Assembly: GCA_937871635.1 (NCBI GenBank)
Contig: CALMNS010000657.1
Location: forward strand, 1 to 31,727
DNA: 31,727 nucleotides
Reading direction: 5' to 3'
Source of the DNA: an uncultured Solirubrobacter sp.
GTDB lineage: Bacteria; Actinomycetota; Thermoleophilia; Solirubrobacterales; Solirubrobacteraceae
Below the pieces are notes generated by a model, which did not search any database, was not told where the DNA came from, and was given only the letters and a program-made list of their open reading frames with translations. The position numbers and the translations under genes are program-made. Positions 15,203 through 22,717 of the stretch are shown here, one piece after another. Each line of letters begins with the position of its first letter. Within the stretch, counting starts at the first letter, position 1.

Positions 15203-16359
15203 GACCAGACCTCCTGGGCCGTCTCGAGCATCACATCGATCTTCCGCCACTGCTCGTCCTCGGACAGCAGGTTGCCCTCGAGCATGGACGCGAAGCCGCA
15301 CTGCGGGCTGATGGCGAGCTGCTCGATCGCGACGTACCGGGACGCCTCCTCCAGGCGGCGCTTGAGGTCGTCGACCGCCTCGACGTCCCCGTACTTCGTC
15401 GTGATCAGCCCGAGGACGGCCGTCTTCCCCGGCGGGAGGAACCGCAGCGCCGAGAAGTCACCCGCACGCTCCGAGTCGTACTCGAGCATGAAGCGGTCAT
15501 GGGCCAGACCGTTGAACAACCGCTCGGCGATCGCGTCGTAGGTCCCCTCCCGGTGCCAGTAGCGCAGCCGGTTCCCCCGGCAGAGGTGGATCCCGAAGGT
15601 GACGTCGGGGAAGTCCTCGACGATGGCGCTGTCGGCCGCCATGGCGCGCCGCATCTCCTCGTCCGGGTCGTCCCCTCGCGCCCGGATCGCGGAGAGGTTG
15701 TTCTCGTCGGCGTACGAGGTGTAGCCCGGCCCGTCGATGTGCACGTAGCGACAGCCGGCCTCCACGAGCTGACTCACGATGCTCCGCTGCACGGACACGA
15801 GGTCCCGGGTGAACCCCTCGATCGTCGGATACGCCTCCTCGGAGCCCTCCGGCTGGAACCCCTGGATCAGGTACTGGGCCCCCAGCAGCGACCCCTTCAC
15901 CGGCGTGGCGGTCAGGGCCTGCGCCGCGCGCCAGTCCTCGAGTGGGTGGTTGTGCTCCAAGGTCACGCGGCGCGGGATGGGCACCCGCGGGGTGCGGTAC
16001 AGGTGAGCGCCTCCGCGCTTGAGCGCCTCGTCGTCCTCCTGGATCTGGCTCGTCGTGCCGGCCACCGACTCCCGGATCCCGTCGAGCCACAGCTCGAGGC
16101 CCGTCACCCCGGCGATGCTCTCCATCCAGTGCCCTCTCCGGTACTCGCCGTCCGTGGCGATCGGCAGGCCGTGGGCCTCCTCCTCGGCGATCAGCGATCG
16201 GACCGCCTCGTCCTGGATCGTCCGCAGTGCGGCGGCCGAAAGCGCCCCTCGTGCGTGCTCGAGAACGGCCTGCACCAGCCGCTCCGGACGTAGGAAGCTT
16301 CCGACCAGATCGACGCGCATCCCCTTGAGCGTGTCGGCGGGTGTGGTCATGTCGGTCAT
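15199..16359 (-). CDS. MetE-like methyltransferase, paralogue 2
   Basis: The 386-residue TIM-barrel protein of the methionine synthase II family begins with the substrate-loop motif DLVGSFLRPERL (17-28). The four expected zinc ligands are visible: His258-x-Cys260 (GIHLCRGN), Glu293 (MLEYDSE) and Cys354 (SPQCGF). Related short MetE-like proteins include archaeal core-MetE and epoxyalkane:coenzyme M transferase, so thiol alkylation with a non-folate donor is possible. It lies 71 nt after the ABC substrate-binding protein gene and directly before paralogue 1. The start at 16359 has GGAGG 13 nt upstream; an ATG at 16350 is an alternative. Involvement in demethylating the imported compound is inferred. 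Confidence 0.82.
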   Translation of the reverse strand: MTDMTTPADTLKGMRVDLVGSFLRPERLVQAVLEHARGALSAAALRTIQDEAVRSLIAEEEAHGLPIATDGEYRRGHWMESIAGVTGLELWLDGIRESVAGTTSQIQEDDEALKRGGAHLYRTPRVPIPRRVTLEHNHPLEDWRAAQALTATPVKGSLLGAQYLIQGFQPEGSEEAYPTIEGFTRDLVSVQRSIVSQLVEAGCRYVHIDGPGYTSYADENNLSAIRARGDDPDEEMRRAMAADSAIVEDFPDVTFGIHLCRGNRLRYWHREGTYDAIAERLFNGLAHDRFMLEYDSERAGDFSALRFLPPGKTAVLGLITTKYGDVEAVDDLKRRLEEASRYVAIEQLAISPQCGFASMLEGNLLSEDEQWRKIDVMLETAQEVWS

Positions 16360-16430
16360 GGGGTTCGTTGGTCCTCCGCTGCGTCTAGGGTCGACTGGTC
16401 GCTCACCGGCACGGGTCCGTCTCCGTCCGC

Positions 16431-17435
16431 CTACTCGCGCGCGGTGGCATGGACGAGGTCCTCGTTGGAGGGCGTCTCGTCGACCACGCGGCTCTTGACC
16501 GCCAGCTGGCTCGACAGCTCGATGAGCTCGAGGTCCAGGGGGGCTCCGAAGGTCGGGAGCCGGATGTCCTTGACCGCGGCCGGCTTGAGCTCGGTGTAGG
16601 TCGGGATGATGGCCCGGACCTCGTCCGGGTTGTCCTGGGCGTAGTCGGACGCCTTGTCCGCCGCACGCGCGAAGCGTTCGACGACGTCCGGGCTCTTGGC
16701 GATGTACTCCTCCGACGCCAGCCATCCGCTGTTGGGGAAGGTGCCGCCCTGTGCGAGCCGCACGAGCGGCGCATCGATCTGCCGCGCGCCGGCCTTGAGC
16801 AACGGCGTGAGGAACGGCTCCGTGATGGCGATCGCGTCGACCTGCCCGCGCGTCAGCGAGCTCGGCTGGTTGGGCCACGGCACCGCGATGAACTTGACCG
16901 TGTCGACGTCGACGCCCTGCGCCTGGAGGGACGCCCGGGCACTGATCTCGCCCGAGGACTTCAGCGCGTTGATCGCCACCGTCTTGCCGGCCAGGTCCTT
17001 GACGCTCTTCACGTCGCTGTCCTTGCCGACCACGATCGACACGAGCGCCGCCTCGTCGGCCTTGGGCGGCTCGCTGTCGTTGCCCGCGACGATCTTCACC
17101 GGTACGCCCTCGGCAGCGGCGGCAATGGCCGAGAAGTGCGCCGCCTGCCCGAACTGGTTCGAACCGGAGACCAGCGCGGCGATCGAGCTGGTGCCGCTCT
17201 CGATGGGGGTGGTCTGGACCTTGAGGCCCTCCTCCTCGAAGAACCCCTTCTTCATGCCCAAGTAGATCGGCGCCGAGCTCGTGCTCGGGGTCAAGCCGAC
17301 CCGGATCGTGACCGGTTTGCCACCGCCTGAGCTGGTCGCCGGCTCCGCGCTGTCGCCCCCGCACCCCGCCACCGCTGCGGCCGAGACGAGCAGTGCCGTG
17401 GCCCTCCGCGCGGCTATCCCTCCGAACCCGGACAT
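16431..17435 (-). CDS. ABC transporter substrate-binding lipoprotein, NitT/TauT (SsuA-like) family
   Basis: The 334-residue lipoprotein has a positively charged start, a hydrophobic stretch and the lipobox AVAGC with acylated Cys25, so it is anchored outside the membrane. The mature part begins TIRVGLTPSTSSAPIYLG, typical of SsuA/ThiY-type binding proteins, and continues with FFEEEGLKV, VKDLAGKTVAINAL and DAIAITEPFLTPLL. Such systems import sulfonates, nitrate, taurine, pyrimidines or aromatic acids. The ligand here is unknown. The ATG has GGAGGAGGAGG just upstream. The ATPase and two permease genes lie upstream in the same operon. Confidence 0.92.
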   Translation of the reverse strand: MSGFGGIAARRATALLVSAAAVAGCGGDSAEPATSSGGGKPVTIRVGLTPSTSSAPIYLGMKKGFFEEEGLKVQTTPIESGTSSIAALVSGSNQFGQAAHFSAIAAAAEGVPVKIVAGNDSEPPKADEAALVSIVVGKDSDVKSVKDLAGKTVAINALKSSGEISARASLQAQGVDVDTVKFIAVPWPNQPSSLTRGQVDAIAITEPFLTPLLKAGARQIDAPLVRLAQGGTFPNSGWLASEEYIAKSPDVVERFARAADKASDYAQDNPDEVRAIIPTYTELKPAAVKDIRLPTFGAPLDLELIELSSQLAVKSRVVDETPSNEDLVHATARE

Positions 17436-17464
17436 CTTCCTCCTCCTCCGTCGCTGGACTGGCT

Positions 17465-18289
17465 TCACTTGGGTGACCCGTGCGCCACGGCTCCGGCGGT
17501 CGCTCCGACCGGGTCCTCGTGATCCGAGGGGCGCATGATCAGCCGGTAGGTGTGCGCCCGGAGATGCGCGAACTCGGGCAGCTCCTTCGTGGCGACCTGA
17601 TCGCGCGGACTCGGCAGGTCGACGGTCAAGGTCTCCTTCACCTCGGTCGGAGCCGGCGTCAGCACCACGATCCGGTCGGCGAGGTAGACGGACTCGTCGA
17701 TGTCGTGGGTGACGAAGACGACGGTCACCCCGTAGCGATCGCGCACGTTCAGGATGAGGTCCTCCAGGTCGGATCGCGTCTGCGCGTCGACGGAGGCGAA
17801 CGGCTCGTCCATGAGCAGCACCTCGGGCTGGTAGGCGAGCGCCCGCGCGATCGCGACGCGCTGCTGCATGCCACCGGACAGCTGCCACGGGTAGTGGTCG
17901 CCGAAGCGCGTCAGCCCGACCTCGTCGATCGAGTCCGTGACCAGTCGCCGCTGCTCGTCCTTCGAGAGGCCCTTATGGCGAAGCGGGAGCAGGACGTTGT
18001 CCCGCACCGACATCCAGGGGAACAGCGAGCGGCCGTACTCCTGGAACACGAGGGCCATGGCCGGCGGAGGCCCGGTGATGCGACGCCCCGCGAGGCGGAC
18101 CTCTCCGGACGACGCCGGAAGAAGGCCGGACATGCACTTGAGCAGGGTGCTCTTCCCGCACCCGGAGGGACCGACGATGCACACGAACTCGCCGCTGGAC
18201 ACGGAGAAGGACAGGTCCCCGACCGCGTGCGTGGCGCGAGGCCCCTCGCCGTAGGTCTTGCGGAGATGCTCGACTTCCAGGATGGTCAT
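17465..18289 (-). CDS. ABC transporter ATP-binding protein, NitT/TauT family
   Basis: This 274-residue nucleotide-binding subunit has Walker A GPSGCGKST (40-48), a Q-loop in ALVFQEYGRSLFPW, the signature LSGGMQQR, Walker B VLLMDEPFASVD and the H-loop THDIDESVYLADR. It powers the importer formed with the two permeases upstream and the lipoprotein downstream. The C-terminal 40 residues are longer than the core and probably disordered. The gene starts 17 nt after the second permease gene and ends 29 nt before the binding-protein gene. Confidence 0.95.
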   Translation of the reverse strand: MTILEVEHLRKTYGEGPRATHAVGDLSFSVSSGEFVCIVGPSGCGKSTLLKCMSGLLPASSGEVRLAGRRITGPPPAMALVFQEYGRSLFPWMSVRDNVLLPLRHKGLSKDEQRRLVTDSIDEVGLTRFGDHYPWQLSGGMQQRVAIARALAYQPEVLLMDEPFASVDAQTRSDLEDLILNVRDRYGVTVVFVTHDIDESVYLADRIVVLTPAPTEVKETLTVDLPSPRDQVATKELPEFAHLRAHTYRLIMRPSDHEDPVGATAGAVAHGSPK

Positions 18290-18306
18290 GGTGAGCCTCG
18301 CAAGGG

Positions 18307-19101
18307 TCAGGTGGTGTCGGCGGTCGCGCTCGCACGGGCGCCGCGGTGCCAGGCCAGGACCCGTGCCTCCACCAGGAGGAAGAGCCCGTTCAACACGTAG
18401 CCCAGCAGTCCGAGCATCAGGATCCCCGCCCACATGTCCTCGATCCGGAACGACTGCTGGGCCTGCAGGACGAAGTAGCCGACGCCGCTCGTGCTGGCCA
18501 CCATCTCGCTGACGACCATCACGAGCAGGCCGATGGACAGGCTCACGCGCAGGCCGGCGAAGATCTGCGGGCTCGCGGCTGGGAGGACGACCCGCAGGAT
18601 CCGCTCCCGGCGGGTGAGCCCGTAGGCCTGGACCGTGGCGCGCAGGGTGGGATCGATGCCGCTCACACCGTCGATCGTGTTGAGCAGCACGGGGAAGAAG
18701 CACACGAAGGCGATGAGCGTCACCTTCATGTCGTTGCCGATGCCGATGAGGGTGATCGCGATCGGGATCAGCGCCGGCGCCGGGATCGCTCGGGAGAACT
18801 CCACCAGCGGAGCGCAGGCGCGCTGCGCGAGGGGCGACGACCCCAGCATCAGGCCGAGCGCCACGCCGGCGCACGCCGCGAGCGCGTAGCCGATGAGCAG
18901 GCGCGCGAGGCTCGGCGCGAGGTCGGTCGGGATGCGCTCGAAGATCCAGGTCTCCGCGAAGGTGTCGAGGATGTCCGTGAGCGGCGGGTTGAAGAAGGAC
19001 GTCGAACGGCTCGACCACAGCGCCCAGGCGCCCAGCAACGCGAGCGGCACGGCGAGCTCGAGCGCCAGCGCCAGCCCGCTCCTCGAGCGCCGACGGCTCA
19101 T
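18307..19101 (-). CDS. ABC transporter permease, NitT/TauT family (second)
   Basis: The 264-residue inner-membrane protein has an N-terminal hydrophobic segment (about 10-27) and five or so further membrane spans. The cytoplasmic EAA loop is recognisable as TVQAYGLTRRERILRVVLP, where the ATPase docks. Segments such as FSRAIPAPALIPIAITLIG and IFAGLRVSLSIGLLVMVVSE are typical of SsuC-like permeases. The ATG at 19101 overlaps the first permease gene (ATGA). Two different permeases point to a heterodimeric membrane channel. Confidence 0.93.
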   Translation of the reverse strand: MSRRRSRSGLALALELAVPLALLGAWALWSSRSTSFFNPPLTDILDTFAETWIFERIPTDLAPSLARLLIGYALAACAGVALGLMLGSSPLAQRACAPLVEFSRAIPAPALIPIAITLIGIGNDMKVTLIAFVCFFPVLLNTIDGVSGIDPTLRATVQAYGLTRRERILRVVLPAASPQIFAGLRVSLSIGLLVMVVSEMVASTSGVGYFVLQAQQSFRIEDMWAGILMLGLLGYVLNGLFLLVEARVLAWHRGARASATADTT

Positions 19102-19901
19102 GCCTCGACCGGTCGCTGCGACGGGTGCCAGTGCAGGACGCGTCGCTCGGCGGCGGAGACGCCGACGTTGAGCCCCCAGGCGAGCATCCCGATGAGGAAG
19201 GTGATGGCGTACGTCGTCTCGTAGGCCCCGGAGGTCTGGGCGACGAACACCTCGCGCCCGAGCCCCGGTGCGCCGATCACGATCTCGGCGCTCACCACGA
19301 CGGTGAGCACGATCGCGGAGGCGATGCGGGCGCCGGTGGCGATGTAGGGGACGGCGCTCGGGAGCGCCACGTGCCGGAACCGCGCGAACCGCCCGAGGCC
19401 GAAGGAGCGGGCGGTGTCCTCGGCGACGGGGTCCAGGTCCTGCATGCCGTAGTAGCACTGCAGGAGAAGGGGCCAGAACGCGCCGAAGACCGCGAGCCCG
19501 ACCTTGCTGGTCAGTCCCGCGCCGGCGATGAGGATCGCGAGCGGGATGAGCGCGACGGACGGCACCGGGCGCAGGAACTCGATGACCAGGCGCACGGACC
19601 GGTAGAGCATCCGGTTGGTCCCGACGGCGATCCCGACGGGCACCGCGAGGACGATGGCGATGACCATGCCGAGCGCCCACGCCTGCAGCGTCTGGGCGCT
19701 CGCGAGCCAGGGCTGGCTCGTTCCCAGGAGCCGGACGAGCTCGACGGCGGTCCCGGTCATCGTCGGGAACTCCGGTCGGGGCAGCAGGGACAGACGGGCG
19801 ATCAGCTCCCACAGGACGAGGAGCACCGCCACCAGCACCACCGGGGCCATCCGCGTCCCCCGGTGCATCGTCTCGCGCCTGCGGCCACCCCGCCGCTTCA
19901 C
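19098..19901 (-). CDS. ABC transporter permease, NitT/TauT family (first)
   Basis: The 267-residue inner-membrane protein has an arginine-rich start, a first span at about 19-36 and the SsuC-like pattern of about six spans. The EAA loop reads ARSFGLGRFARFRHVALP, followed by IATGARIASAIVLTVVVSAE. It pairs with the second permease. The GTG at 19901 overlaps the NmrA-like stop (GTGA). In-frame ATGs at residues 12 and 18 are possible alternative starts. Confidence 0.92.
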   Translation of the reverse strand: MKRRGGRRRETMHRGTRMAPVVLVAVLLVLWELIARLSLLPRPEFPTMTGTAVELVRLLGTSQPWLASAQTLQAWALGMVIAIVLAVPVGIAVGTNRMLYRSVRLVIEFLRPVPSVALIPLAILIAGAGLTSKVGLAVFGAFWPLLLQCYYGMQDLDPVAEDTARSFGLGRFARFRHVALPSAVPYIATGARIASAIVLTVVVSAEIVIGAPGLGREVFVAQTSGAYETTYAITFLIGMLAWGLNVGVSAAERRVLHWHPSQRPVEA

Positions 19902-20785
19902 GCGGGCACCTGCGCGTGCGAGAACTCGCGGAAGCAGTCCGCGAACTCCGTCGGTGGGCGTCCGAGGATGGCGCCCAGCACGAGCGAGTTGCCGCCGTGG
20001 AAGCCGTAGCGGTCGTAGTAGTCGCGCAGGCGCCGGAAGCCGTCGGCCGAGTAGGGGTTCGCGAGGACGCTGCCCGCGGGCGCGTAGTCCGCAAGCGGCA
20101 CCTGCTCGGCGCGGAGAGGCCGTCCGAGCACCTCCCCGAACACCGCGGCCAGCTCGATCAGGGTGGGCTGGCCCGGAGCCGAGAGCTCGAAGGTCCCGCC
20201 GACCAGCCGGTCCTCCGTAAAGGCGATCGAGGCCGCCTCGGCCACGTCCGCGTAGTCGACGTACGCCATGGCCACGTCCGGGGCGAAGGCGTCGGCCAGG
20301 ACGCCGCGCTCGACGATCTGCGGCCAGCTCGACAGCAGCAGCCCGTGCATGAAGCGAGCGGGCTGGAGGACCGTGAACTCGAGATCGGTCGTGTAGAGAT
20401 GATCCTCGATGCGCGCCTTGGTCTGGTGGTTGACGAGCGCCGCGATGGTCGGGTGGTAGACGCCCGAGAGCACGAAGCGCCGAACACCGGCTCGGACGGC
20501 GATGTCGATCACCGACTGGCCGAGCGCGGCCTCCTCCGGCATGAAGCGCGGACCGATGAAGAACACGCCGTCGGCTCCTTGCGCCGCGTCCTCGACCGCG
20601 CGCAGGTCCCGGAGGTCTCCGACGGAGATCTCCGACGCCCCGCAGTCACGGACGGCCTCGGCCGCGTCGGCGTTGCGGATGAAGCCACGGACCCCGACGC
20701 CCCGGCGGGCCAGCGCGCGCGTCACCGCGCGCCCGGTGTGACCCGACGCGCCGAGGACGAGGACGGTGTTCGAGACGTTCGACAT
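19898..20785 (-). CDS. NmrA-like NAD(P)-binding protein (atypical SDR), first gene of operon B
   Basis: The 295-residue protein has an N-terminal dinucleotide loop, VLVLGASGHTGRAVTRAL (8-25), then GVFFIGPRFMPEEAALGQ and VRRFVLSGVYHP. The C-terminal part (YYDRYGFHGGNSLVLGAILG) is typical of NmrA/HSCARG-like proteins that bind NADP and act as reductases or sensors. Its placement before the transporter genes is unusual for a structural enzyme, so a redox-sensing or detoxifying role is possible. The ATG at 20785 was chosen because it precedes the first beta strand. It shares its divergent control region with the methyltransferase fusion. Confidence 0.88.
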   Translation of the reverse strand: MSNVSNTVLVLGASGHTGRAVTRALARRGVGVRGFIRNADAAEAVRDCGASEISVGDLRDLRAVEDAAQGADGVFFIGPRFMPEEAALGQSVIDIAVRAGVRRFVLSGVYHPTIAALVNHQTKARIEDHLYTTDLEFTVLQPARFMHGLLLSSWPQIVERGVLADAFAPDVAMAYVDYADVAEAASIAFTEDRLVGGTFELSAPGQPTLIELAAVFGEVLGRPLRAEQVPLADYAPAGSVLANPYSADGFRRLRDYYDRYGFHGGNSLVLGAILGRPPTEFADCFREFSHAQVPA

Positions 20786-20882
20786 CGGACCGCTCACCTC
20801 TCCCCCAGCTCGAACCGCGACCCCCGCCGTCGCCACACCCGCGAACGGCGGAGAGGACCCCTTCTCTCCTCGGCGACTTTCT

Positions 20883-20894
20883 CATATCTTATAG
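20883..20894 (+). promoter_or_regulatory. Shared 12-bp element, site 3 (CATATCTTATAG)
   Basis: The third match to YATRWCYTATAR lies in the divergent region between operon B and the homocysteine methyltransferase fusion. TATAGT at 20890-20895 overlaps it and could be the -10 box of the fusion gene, about 20 nt before a GTG and 29 nt before the ATG. Confidence 0.45.
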
Positions 20895-20923
20895 TCCTTG
20901 GCAAGCGACGATCGGTGACGGAC

Positions 20924-22717
20924 ATGGGACCCGAACGAGACGAGGGCTCGCCCACCCGCCTCATGGAGGGCGGCGCCTACGAGCGGATCCGGAGCGCCCT
21001 CCGGTCGCAGGAGTGCGTGCTCCTCGACGGTGGCGTCACCACCGAGCTCGCCCAGCGGCATGGACAGGACCACGAGCGCCTGTGGGGCATAGAGGCGCTC
21101 GCCTCCACCCCGGACGAGGTGCTGGGCGTCCACCGGCGCTACGTCGAAGCCGGTGTGCACGTCATCACCACCAACACCTGGGCCCTGCCCGCCGTCGTCT
21201 CGGGCGACGGCCACGTCGAGCCCGCGGACGGTCATCCCGTCCACTGGATGGAGATCGCCCGGCGCGGCGTGGAGGTCGCCCGGACGGCGATCGCCGACGG
21301 CGGGCGCGCCGGCGAGGTCGCTGTGGCGTTCTCCCTCAACGGCGAGCTCGAGGGACCCGAGGGGCCCGAGACCGTCGCCCTGCTGGAGCGCGCGCTGGCC
21401 TCCGACCCCCCCGACGCCATCCTGTTCGAGACGCTCAGCGTGATCCGACCGTGGCTCTTCGACGTCGTCGAGGCCCTGCTGAAGACGCCGATCCCGCTCT
21501 GGTTGTCGTTCCGGCGCTGCCTCCACGGCTCGTGCGGCGTGTACGGGCAGCACTGGGGTGGCCCGGAGGGCGACGCCTTCGGCCGAGCGGCTCGCCGCTT
21601 CGAGGACATGGGCGTCGACGCGCTGCTCATCAACTGCATCCCCCCGGACCACGTCGTCGGGATGGTCTCCCACCTGCGGGAGTTCACCGACATGCCGTTA
21701 GGCGTCTATCCGAACCTCGGCTACTACACGAACGCGGGCTGGCGAACCGCGTCAGGCGTCGGCGGCGACGAGTACGCCGCGATGGCGCGCCGCTGGCGCG
21801 CCGAGGGCGCGCAGATCGTCGGCGGGTGCTGCGGCACTCGTCCCGAGCACATCGCCGCGGCCGGCGAGGCGCTCGCCGGTACGGTCCCGGGTCGCGAGCG
21901 GCACGACACGAGCGAGGCAGCGAGGGCGCTCGGCGGGGCCGCGACCTCGGCCGCCCGCGCCTGGACCAGTCGTCGCGGGCGGGAGCTCCATCCGATCGAC
22001 TTCCCCGCCATGGCTCAGCATCCCGGCGTCAGCCCGGCGGTCGCGGGCAGCCTCCTGATGTGGCGCCACCTCTTCGAGGAGTCCGCCGGCGCCCACCAGC
22101 GCTGCCTGGACATCGGGTGCGGGGCGGGCCTGCAGACGGTGCAGCTCGCCCTGAACGGCGCGACCCACGTGCACGCCATCGACCTCGACGAGCGCGCGGT
22201 GTCCAACACGCTGGACAACGCCTTCCGCAACGGGGTCGCCGATCGCGTCACCGCCGAGGTCGACGACCTCTACCCGTGGCTTCCAGACGAGCGCTACGAG
22301 CTCGTCGTCGCGGCGCTTCCACAGACGCCCATCGATCCGCTCTCCGAGCTGTCCTCGCACCGACCGACGGACTACTGGGGCCGAGGCCTGATCGACCAGG
22401 TCATCGCCAAGCTGCCGGCGGCACTCGCAGCGGAGGGCCGCGCGCTGGTGACCTTGACCTCCCTGCTCTCGCGCGAGCGGACCGTCGAGCTGCTCGCCGG
22501 CGCCGGGCTCGTCGCCGAGGCCGTCGCCTGGGAGCTGCACGAGCTGCCCGAGCCGTATCTCGCCCAACTCGACCACGTCGCCACGGTGGCCCGTTCGAGC
22601 GACGGGTACCTGACTCACCTCGGCGATCGGCCCCTGCTCGTCACGTACCTGCTCGAGATCCGCCTCGCGGCGCTGGACCGAGAGGTCCCCGAGCCGCCCT
22701 GGGTTCGCCGTCGATGA
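20924..22717 (+). CDS. Fusion: homocysteine S-methyltransferase domain + class I SAM-dependent methyltransferase domain
   Basis: This 597-residue protein has two enzymes in one chain. Residues about 30-315 are a homocysteine S-methyltransferase (Pfam S-methyl_trans) with LLDGGVTTEL at the start and zinc ligands Cys238 (LLINCIPPDH) and Cys302-Cys303 (VGGCCGTRPEHI). Residues about 355-590 are a class I methyltransferase with motif I CLDIGCGAGLQT (394-405), acidic motif II HAIDLDE and motif IV ALPQTP (465-470) in the position of NPPY of N5-glutamine/PrmA-like enzymes. The first half would make methionine from homocysteine and a methyl donor; the second would spend SAM on an unknown acceptor. An in-frame GTG at 20915 is an alternative start. 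The stop overlaps the LuxR gene by ATGA. Confidence 0.87.
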   Translation: MGPERDEGSPTRLMEGGAYERIRSALRSQECVLLDGGVTTELAQRHGQDHERLWGIEALASTPDEVLGVHRRYVEAGVHVITTNTWALPAVVSGDGHVEPADGHPVHWMEIARRGVEVARTAIADGGRAGEVAVAFSLNGELEGPEGPETVALLERALASDPPDAILFETLSVIRPWLFDVVEALLKTPIPLWLSFRRCLHGSCGVYGQHWGGPEGDAFGRAARRFEDMGVDALLINCIPPDHVVGMVSHLREFTDMPLGVYPNLGYYTNAGWRTASGVGGDEYAAMARRWRAEGAQIVGGCCGTRPEHIAAAGEALAGTVPGRERHDTSEAARALGGAATSAARAWTSRRGRELHPIDFPAMAQHPGVSPAVAGSLLMWRHLFEESAGAHQRCLDIGCGAGLQTVQLALNGATHVHAIDLDERAVSNTLDNAFRNGVADRVTAEVDDLYPWLPDERYELVVAALPQTPIDPLSELSSHRPTDYWGRGLIDQVIAKLPAALAAEGRALVTLTSLLSRERTVELLAGAGLVAEAVAWELHELPEPYLAQLDHVATVARSSDGYLTHLGDRPLLVTYLLEIRLAALDREVPEPPWVRRR

